From Lunularia cruciata (lineage: Eukaryota; Streptophyta; Marchantiopsida; Lunulariales; Lunulariaceae), in NCBI GenBank assembly GCA_948567375.1, contig OX419759.1, positions 5,672,744 through 5,736,743 on the forward strand: 64,000 nucleotides of DNA. The letters run 5' to 3'. A model generated the notes under the pieces. It worked only from the letters and a program-made list of their open reading frames with translations. It was not told the DNA's origin and searched no databases. Shown one piece after another: positions 56,855 to 64,000 of this stretch. The position numbers and the translations under genes are program-made. Every line of letters starts with the position of its first letter. The first letter of the stretch is position 1.

Positions 56855-58333
56855 GATACATCTTCAACTTATCATTGTTAATCCTATCAAAGTGTCTTCC
56901 TCCCAACTCCTTGAGATCATAGGTGTAATTGCCTCACACCTTCTCCACTATGAAAGTTCCAAAGTACTTAGGCAAAAACTTCTTTTGCACTCTCTTGAAT
57001 CGAATAGAATCAAACAACATTACCCAATAACCTTCTTTGAAAGGCTCCACCTTCTTCTTGCCTTGCCTCTTGTCATAGCTCTCCTTTTGTTTCCTTTGGG
57101 CTTGCTCCACTCAAACCATAGCAACCGCTCTTGCCTCTTCTAACTCCATGAGTTGTTCCTTCCTTGACCTCTCTACATCACCTCCTTGTGCTTTCTTCAA
57201 TCTCCTATGAATGCTTTGGAAGGTAGGAAAATCAAAGTGAATAGGTAGGGTAGACTCAATACCATATACCAATTGAAATGGAGAATATCTGGTGGAAGTC
57301 TTCATGGTTTTCCTATACTCCCGCAAAACTGCATGAATCCTCTTGTCCCAATGATGTTTAGCCCCCTCCATTTCTGCATCTTTGGCCAACATCATGCACA
57401 AGGTCTGATTGGTTTTCTCTGCCAAGCCATTGGAATTTGGCTTATAGGATGTAGTTACTCTATGTGTGCTAGAGAAATGTCGTAGCATGGCTGTAGTAAT
57501 GCTCCTTGTAAACTCTCCTCCTCTATCAGAAACCAACTCCAAAGAGCATCCAAATCTAGTGATAATGCATTCATAAAGAAATCTACCAACTTCATCTTCA
57601 TTCTTGTCCCTCAACGGTCTAGCCTCAAACCACTTGGTAAGGTAATCAATAACTACAACAATGTACTAATTGTTCCTCATGGTTCTATTGAGAGGACCTA
57701 CAAAATCAATTCTCCACTTCTCAAAAGGTCATAGCAATGGAATTGATCTAAGTGGTGGAGTGGAAGTAGACTTTCTAGCAAAAACTTGACAAACATGACA
57801 AGTTTGCAATAATCAAGACTATCCTTGAAAATCCCTCTCCAATGGTAACCTGCATCTAGAATCTTGAAAGCAATCAACTTTCCTACAAAGTGTCCTCTAC
57901 ACACCAAACCTTCATGAAACTCCTTTATGAGTAGGATAGACTCTTACTTACCCACTGCTCTTTGAAGTAGACCATCTGCTACTTGGTGAAAAAGAATATC
58001 CTCCACCATTGTGTAAGGTCTAGATCTTGCTGCAAGTGCCTTCTTCTCCCTAACATGCATCCCTTCTGGATAGTTACCTCTTGTCACAAAATTCACAATC
58101 TCCTTGTACTCCATTGGAACCTCTTGAGTGACTGAGATTGTCATGAGCTCCTCATCAAGGAAAGAATCATCCATTTGCTCATCTCCACCATGATCATAGG
58201 CTTTAGATAACAAATCAGCATTTGCATGTTTCTTTCCTAGCCTATCCTCAATGGTGTAGTCATACTCAGACAAGAGTATCATCCACCTTGCTAGTCTCCC
58301 TTCAACATTAGGCAGGTTGAAGATGTACTTCAA
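56855..58333 (-). pseudogene. B3 RNase H end and integrase
   Basis: The frame opens with KYIFNLPNVEGRLARWM and ADLLSKAYDHGG (end of RNase H). It continues through a degraded zinc region to WRIDFVGP (first Asp, about 57712), VSDRGGEF (second Asp) and GLAEKTNQTL (catalytic Glu), with 35 residues between the last two as required. Then come SPFQLVYGIESTLP and a C-terminal FLPKYFGTFIVEKV region. The 57614-57111 frame is open for 167 codons. A few stops elsewhere. The DDE triad itself is intact. Confidence 0.88.
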
Positions 58334-58344
58334 TTGTGTGTGTT

Positions 58345-58932
58345 GCTCTCAACCATGGCCTCCCAAGAAGTAAGTCATAGCTTGAATGCTTCAAGATTTG
58401 GAAAGTCATGAGCTTTTGAACTCCCATAACTGAAACTACCACCTTATGCCATCACCCCTACTGGTTCAACTTGTTGCTTGTTTGCCATGCTCACCACAAA
58501 TGTTAAAGGTCTTGAGGGTATCATACCCAACTTCTTCATCAACCTTTCAGACATGGCATTTACTGTTGATCCTCCATCAACCAATGCATCCTTGATGTTA
58601 TGACCATTCACTCTCACATCAATCTTGGAGCCATATTCGCAAGCCTCCCATGGTGTTGGCTTGGCATCCACCACCCCCATTGATACGGGAGCTTTTGCTT
58701 TCTTCTTGCTCTTGCTCCTTGTAGAACTCAAACCACCTCTAAGTTCTTTTCTCAAGGTAGGGTTCAAAGCAATCAATTGGCCCACTATGATGTTAGCCTT
58801 ATGGCTACCAACATCCTCCAACACATTATAGTTCCATTGTTGCTTTGAAATCAAGAAATCCTCCATCCCCAACTTCTTCCTTGGAGTCTTTATTGTTGAT
58901 GGTGTTGAGGTGTGAGTGCTCCTAGTAGACAT
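58345..58932 (-). pseudogene. B3 protease region
   Basis: An open 162-codon frame (58932-58444) includes LGMEDFLISKQQWNYNVLED and ALVDGGSTVNAMSERLMKKL, an aspartic protease active site of the Asp-Gly-Gly-Ser type. After a stop, LLLGRPWLRATHTIE follows, and the sequence then jumps to RNase H. Confidence 0.85.
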
Positions 58933-58949
58933 AGGAGTATCCTTGCTTG

Positions 58950-60079
58950 GATTAAATCCTTGAGAAGAGTGAACATCCTCTGCAAATGAGTTTTCTTCTT
59001 CTCTTGTGCCAAAAGCTCCAAATTAAGACCCTTGGAGTTTGAGCACTCTCCCTTCTCATACTTTCTCTCAACCACATGTATATATGATATCCCCTTACCT
59101 TTTTTACATTAGGAGCCACGTGGGTTTCACTTCCTTCCTCTTTCCCTCTATTGGCTCCCTCATAACCCCTTCCTCCATGGTAAGTGGAATTTGGGCAATT
59201 CCTTTGGATATAGCCTCTTCCTCCACAACCAAAACGATTTCTATCATTGAAATTGTTAGCTGGTTGGCCTCCTCTATATGGATAGTTTCCATAACTCCTA
59301 GGCCCTCTCCCTACATTCTGATCCACCTCTCTCTTCTCCTATAGTTGCACCACATTGATATTGAGATCTGCAAGTTGTTCTATGATGGTTTGAAGTGGAT
59401 CCTTTGGTGGAGGTGCAAGAACTGGAGCAACTACTACTTGTGGTGCAACCCTTGCCACCAAAGTATCAGAAGTTCCACCATACTTGTAGCCTTGAGGAGG
59501 ATGCACAATCTCCTTCACCACCAAATCACTCTCATCTCCTTCCAAACTCTCCTCCATACAAATTGCCATCTTGATAGCTTCAACCTTGGAAGAAGGTTTC
59601 TCATATCTCACCTTGCTTCTAATTTGTGGTCTCAACCCTCTCACAAAATTTTTGGTAAGAATGGCCCCTATGTCAATCATAGTAATCTCCAAATCATCCC
59701 TACCTTTCCTCAACACTATGCGGAATTTGGACTCTAACTTCACCACTCTTTCCACATAGACTCTCACTTTCTCTCCATCTCCTTGTTTGAGAAAGGTAAC
59801 CTCACTCATCAATCTCTCATAACTCTTATATGGGAGAAAGTTCTCGATGAGTGTTGAAGTCAAAGTCTCCCAAGACTCTTCTTCCCCATCTCTCCTCTAT
59901 CTCTTTTGGTATTCTGGCTCATACTATGTAAGTGTTGCATCCTCAAAGAAATCTGGTACTAATGAGGCTCACTCATTCTTCCTCCTCTCATTTTTTCCTA
60001 TGCAAGCTCTCTTGAAGTCTCTCACAAAGGCCTCCATATCTTCTCCATCCTTGCCAAAGGAAATTGGAAGTTCTCCCAT
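58950..60079 (-). pseudogene. B3 gag
   Basis: It starts MGELPISFGKDGED at 60079 and matches B1 gag throughout. The main open part is 59863-59339; the C-terminal part 59326-58952 follows one stop. The zinc knuckle reads RFGCGGRGYIQRNC, so the first Cys is Arg and the His is Tyr, which would abolish zinc binding. Two or more further stops lie in the first 70 codons. Confidence 0.88.
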
Positions 60080-60310
60080 CTTAACTCCTCACTATCTTTC
60101 TTTTCTCTCAATTTTTTTCTCTTTTCTTTCTCTCACTCTATAACTAATAGAGTATGTATATGATTAACACCATTTGAGAATAATCTACCCTAGGGAACAC
60201 AAAAGGTTTAGGTTGCTCCAAAATTTCTATAGCAACATCAAATCCTAGAGTGCATATTAATCTAACTCTCATGGATAGTTTATCCATAAGTTGAAAGATT
60301 ATCTCCATCA

Positions 60311-60790
60311 CTAATTTTGAGAACTAGCTGATGAAGGTGATAATATTTCTGTAGCCATCCTAAGACTCTTTCCAAGATCGTTCACCAAAGTCTCCAAAAA
60401 TGCTTTTACTCCACTACACTCATGTCCTTTTGGAAGTCCTTCCACTCCACAAACCTCACACAACTCCTTGGTCTTAGATCTTCTCCCTCTCAATCTTGGT
60501 GAAGAAGGTCCAACATGCAAACCCAAGTCAAGTAAACCTCTCTTTTTCATCAATCTCTTGCTCTCAAAGTTCAATGGACATGAAGTTGCCTTATGTCACT
60601 TCTCTCTACATAGAAAGCACTTAGACTCACTCTTTCTTCCAAGTGGCGTAGGTTTTGGAATCCTCTCAACACTCTCTTCAAATTCTATTGTAAACTCTCT
60701 TTTCCTCAAATCCACCCCTACAACCACCTCAAGCCCTTGGAGACCCTTGAATAGTCTCAATTTCCACCCTTGATGACCCTTCATGTTCAC
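60311..60790 (-). pseudogene. Family-B leader ORF (ORF0), B3 copy
   Basis: Same protein as at 8746-9219: a basic N-terminus with WKLRLFKGLQGLEVVVGVDL, KPTPLGRKSESK, then CFLCREK, a stop, HKATSCP, which with the stop counted is a C-x2-C-x4-H-x4-C knuckle. GLHVGPSSPRLRGRRSKTKE and CEVCGVEGLPKGHEC follow. Apart from that TGA the frame is nearly continuous, and the 60574-60311 part is open for 87 codons. Conservation of protein sequence between two copies suggests it was once under selection. Confidence 0.68.
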
Positions 60791-61327
60791 AAGATGAATT
60801 TAAACACTCAAACATGCTTTTTGTTGCTCTCAGACTCCTCATGCATGAGATCTCAACTCTGCAGAATTGACACTTCCTCACAATTTCACTCAAATCTCTC
60901 AACTAGTATGTGACAGTTTACCCTATATATTTTTCAGTTTACCCTATCAACTTTCAAAAATTCTAGCCCAATGTGCGTAGTAGCTCTCATAATAATTCCA
61001 AGTGTGCTAACTCAAAGATAACCCAAGCTGTCATGTGTATAAATTTCAAGTCCAGATCTCAAACTTGAGATTTTGCCCAAAATCACCTTAATCCCCAAAA
61101 TTTGCAATCCACTTCACACAATCTCTCCAAATCCTCTCATGTGTATAAGATGTACAAAATCACCTCAAAAACATCATAATGAACTATAGGGTATACAAAT
61201 GGATCTTGGTTCTCTAACATAATTTCAGCACTCTCCTCTCCTAATGTTCTCTCAAAGTGAGCTCTCATAGCCTCCTTCTGCTTAATGTAGAATTGAACGT
61301 GGAACATTATCTTGCCTTCTAGAGAGG

Positions 61328-61344
61328 TCCCGGCAACGGAACCA
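61328..61344 (-). promoter_or_regulatory. Primer-binding site of B3 (tRNA-Asp-like)
   Basis: TGGTTCCGTTGCCGGGA on the minus strand, four bases after the LTR, resembles the complement of the plant tRNA-Asp 3' end (TGGCGCCGTTGCCGGGG), with TT for CG. Athila-type elements are known to use tRNA-Asp. Confidence 0.7.
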
Positions 61345-61348
61345 AAAA

Positions 61349-62038
61349 TGTGAGTCGGCTTGTCTCTCACTCAAGATGAACCTCTGATGGTTATTATGGT
61401 AGTGCACCATGGACTAAGAAGGCAAGGAACCTCAACTCCATCATACTCTTCCAAGGCTAACACTCCAAGACTCAAGACATTGTTCACTAGAGAACTCAAT
61501 GAGAGAGAGATAGTTGCAAATGAAAGGATGATGAGTACCTCCTCACCCCTTGTTTATATACTTGTGAAATAGTTATGCACCAAAGTTACTTATTACTATA
61601 GTAACTCAATTTACTAGACTAAAAGTCAAGTAAAGTCAAAAAGTATAAAGGAATATCTATTCACATTGGCATATTCTACTAGCATGTGATCTTATCTTGA
61701 CCCAACCACTAAGTCAAGGATTCCTTCACATGGGCTATCCTTGGACTATAGAAGAATCCAAAAAAAGAGGCTTGCAGCCCCAAGAGTTCTCAACTCTTTC
61801 CTCAAAGCCAAATACCTATGAATAGTACCAAGTCAACACACTAGAATCCAAAATAATGATGTTCATCTTTTCCATTTCCTCTAAAGTAAGGTCCTCTCTA
61901 TCTTAGCTATGACTAAATTTAGCTAATCATGACTAATGTAGAACCATCCTTTATCTTTATATAAATAATATCTCTCAAGTACTTGTAATACCAAGCTAAA
62001 TATCACAATACCACACACATGCACAAATGGGTGTTACA
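61349..62038 (-). repeat. 5' LTR of B3
   Basis: A 690-bp LTR from TGTAACACCC (62038) to CTCACA (61349), the best-preserved family-B LTR start and end in the window. Confidence 0.93.
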
Positions 62039-62597
62039 GTCCGCACTCCCTTGTAGTTTTGCCTCAAACATTGGAAGAACTCCACCATGGAGTTAAACCC
62101 CGGTACCACACCACCTCCTATAGCAGTACCTCCACTCGTAGTAGCACTATCTCCAGCTAGTGCACCTCCACTAGCGCCACCAACACTACTCGAGGTAGAA
62201 CTCGTAGGTACTGCCAATCTACTCCTGGCCACCAAACTTGAAGTAATAGAGACATAGTTTGGAGACCAATTCTGTCTCCATAACTCAATCTCCTCCAAAT
62301 GAGCTCTCTTGAACTTATGGTATTCATCTATTGGTGGACCCTCTAGATGCTGAAACAACCCCTTCCATGCCATGAAAGGTGTTAACAAAGTCATGTTTTG
62401 CATCTGCTACAGATCACACCAACTTTTGAACTCTTGGATGAAGTCATCCAACTCAATGGTACACCCTGTACCAAAGTAACACCTAGGGCCTTTGGAGGCC
62501 CCATAAATCTCATCCATGTCCCATAACAATGGTGCAGATACACCAAGTGCACTCTCAACTGAATCAACTCATGTGTCAAACCCCAACTCTGAGTCAA
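62039..62597 (-). pseudogene. gag-like fragment of another retroelement (G)
   Basis: Directly beside B3's 5' LTR, the minus strand encodes YFGTGCTIELDDFIQEFKSW, then MTLLTPFMAWKGLFQHLEGP, EYHKFKRAHLEEIELWRQNW and a Ser/Gly/Ala-rich linker. It reads as the front of a Gag and stops at the B3 edge. A TGGTATCAG at 62629-62637 (minus) upstream could be part of an initiator-Met tRNA primer site. Confidence 0.55.
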
Positions 62598-62639
62598 TCT
62601 CCTCTCTCATTGGGATCTGAGATACAAGCTGATACCAAG

Positions 62640-64000
62640 TACCACTTAAGTAAACCCATTGTGTACAATAGGGCTATCTCCTCTAGAATTCTCCAAAGAA
62701 CTCCATTGTGACAAAGTAATCACAACCACAAACTGCAACAGCAAACCAGAACCACAAGTCGCAACTGCAAGTACCCCACCAAGTGCCAACACCACCAAGT
62801 GCCAACACCAACTAAGCACCACCCACTAATGTAACTATAACTCAGATAACTACACTATGGGAAAGGGCAACCTGTAACTTACCATCACAACACTCACTCT
62901 CACGATCTGCAAGTCATCACTTCTTGCCTCACCGGAGAGAAACAAAGATAGTCTGACTAGTCATCACTCCAACCTCACTACCAAGAGCACACCAGAGCAC
63001 CAATGCTCAAAAGTCAAGACACCTCACACAAACTTGGTGCACAAACATGAAGCAAAGAATGGAGGTGGTCCAATCACAAGAAATCTAAACAAAAACCCTC
63101 CATCTCATAAAACAACATTGCATTGACTCTACCACCATTTGGCATTTGACATAAGAGAAGTTTATATCTAAGTCCTAAGCTACCAAGATCACCAAGAATG
63201 GGATCAAACTGCCTCTCCTAGCCAAAGCTACAAGTGTATAGATAACAATGGCACAGTCACTAGGACAACAAGTGAAGGTGGACCAATTGGCTAGGGCACC
63301 AGTCTAGGAACAAGAGATCTAGGGGTCAAACCCTGTTGCACACAATCTAGCAAGGAAGGTAGTTTTTGCCAACCAATGACCAAGATCTAATCTAAACTAG
63401 CTAACCTCATGCTAACAAGCTTGCCCTTCTAGGCCTTCATAGCCCACAGCCCTATGCCTTGAAGCCTTTAAATGCCCAAATGAGTCTTTTCTTCTTGCCA
63501 CTTCAAACGTCTTCCAAAATTTGGCGAAACTCCTCCAAACTTGCAAAAGTACTCCAAACTAGCAAAACTTCTCCAAATCTGGCCAAATAGCAAAACTCCT
63601 CCTAATTTGGCCAAAATTTGATGCAAAATCTAGCCAAAATCTGACATAAACCCTAAAGTTGGCTGACCGCCGAATCCCCCACTAACTCTTCACTCGAGCT
63701 AAATTGAAAACATGGGTTTCTCCAAATCACAAATTTATGAGAATAGTTTCCCAACTCCACCTTCAATTTTACTTTCTGAGCCCAACTCGCAAAAAATTGA
63801 TCTTGCCTTCACCTCTTGAGCTCAAAATCACAACCACTGCTCAAAATTTGCTCCTTCTTTGCTCAAAAATTGGCCAGCGCTTCCGTACATCTTCTATCTT
63901 ACTGCCAAATCTGCATCAATTGAACAAGCTTCTGCACACTAGGGAAAAATTGAACTTGAATCAAGCTACCAATGATCCATGGAGGTTGGAGATACCACCA
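62640..64000. other. Unassigned right edge
   Basis: It may be the LTR and leader of element G on the minus strand, but no LTR edge is visible. It contains the tRNA-like head at 63287-63333. No coding region is recognised. Confidence 0.35.
63287..63333 (+). repeat. tRNA-derived SINE-like head (A and B boxes)
   Basis: TTGGCTAGGGCACC (63287-63300) resembles a polymerase III A box and GGGTCAAACCC (63323-63333) a B box, at tRNA-like spacing. The intervening AGTCTAGGAAC stretch recalls an anticodon arm. It does not fold as a complete tRNA, so a SINE head is the better reading. Confidence 0.4.

Larger units (their letters stand above)
56105..62038 (-). mobile_element. Family-B element B3, two LTRs, reverse transcriptase deleted
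   Basis: On the minus strand the order is 5' LTR (62038-61349), primer-binding site (61344-61328), leader ORF (60790-60311), gag (60079 to about 58950), protease (58932 to about 58345), a deletion junction, the RNase H end and integrase (58333 to about 56855), a purine tract and the 3' LTR (56795-56105). Length is 5.9 kb. Protease runs directly into the end of RNase H, so reverse transcriptase is missing and this is a non-autonomous deletion derivative. The outer flanks (GGTAC and GTCCG) do not form a clear target duplication. Confidence 0.9.

Noticed and set aside
57273-57485. Plus-strand frame in the B3 integrase region
   Set aside because: It is antisense to the integrase core, which shows clear catalytic motifs on the minus strand.
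56100-62043. A target-site duplication for B3
   Set aside because: The flanking five bases (GGTAC and GTCCG) do not match convincingly, so none is claimed.

Overview
The window looks like nuclear DNA of a land plant with a large, repeat-rich genome. The evidence is plant-type Ty3/gypsy elements, an intron-containing amino-acid permease relic, a plant-type cytochrome P450 relic and a partial eukaryotic 18S rRNA copy. I cannot name the species. A seedless plant or a gymnosperm seems more likely than a flowering plant, because the one intact-looking gene belongs to the IFI6/IFI27 (ISG12) family. Most of the DNA is poor in CpG, and its broken reading frames are dominated by C-to-T or G-to-A changes, as expected for long-methylated repeats.

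Layout. 0.9-25 kb is a nested stack of retroelements. The oldest is element E (12.8 to about 24.7 kb, + strand), a decayed Ty3/gypsy element. Between its protease and reverse transcriptase it carries what reads as a C5-cytosine DNA methyltransferase domain. E is broken by element C1 (14388-18119, 5-bp target duplication TCACA), by an antisense 18S rRNA fragment (19154-20663) that falls inside the methyltransferase domain, and on its left by family-B copies B2 (+) and B1 (-). B1 is in turn split by a full-length chromodomain-bearing Ty3/gypsy element, A (1291-7898, target duplication CCACC).

25-38 kb holds another B copy (B4, - strand) split by element C2 (27665-31406, target duplication CATGG/TATGG), a diverged tandem array (32.0-33.2 kb), a reverse-transcriptase fragment and a third, diverged C copy (C3). 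C1 and C2 are about 3.7 kb, begin TG and end CA, lack visible pol genes and long terminal repeats of their own, and encode a long protein with a conserved N-terminal block and a coiled-coil C-terminal half. They are either giant solo LTRs or an unusual non-autonomous element. 38.1-41.7 kb has two solo LTRs separated by AT-rich DNA.

42-46 kb is a CpG-richer island holding the only intact-looking gene, a small hydrophobic IFI6/IFI27-like protein (43167-43592). 46-50 kb carries non-LTR retroelement remains with a reverse transcriptase and a restriction-like endonuclease-type C-terminus. 50.4-51.1 kb is an amino-acid permease pseudogene, 53.3-53.7 kb a MITE-like element, and 55.2-55.6 kb a P450 pseudogene that has lost its haem cysteine. 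56.1-62.0 kb is a two-LTR family-B element (B3) that has lost its reverse transcriptase, inserted beside a gag fragment of another element. The last 1.4 kb shows only a tRNA-like SINE head.

How it fits together: apart from the 43 kb gene there is no working pathway. The window records successive retroelement insertions, small captured modules (the methyltransferase in E, a zinc-knuckle leader ORF in B) and decay driven by cytosine transitions.
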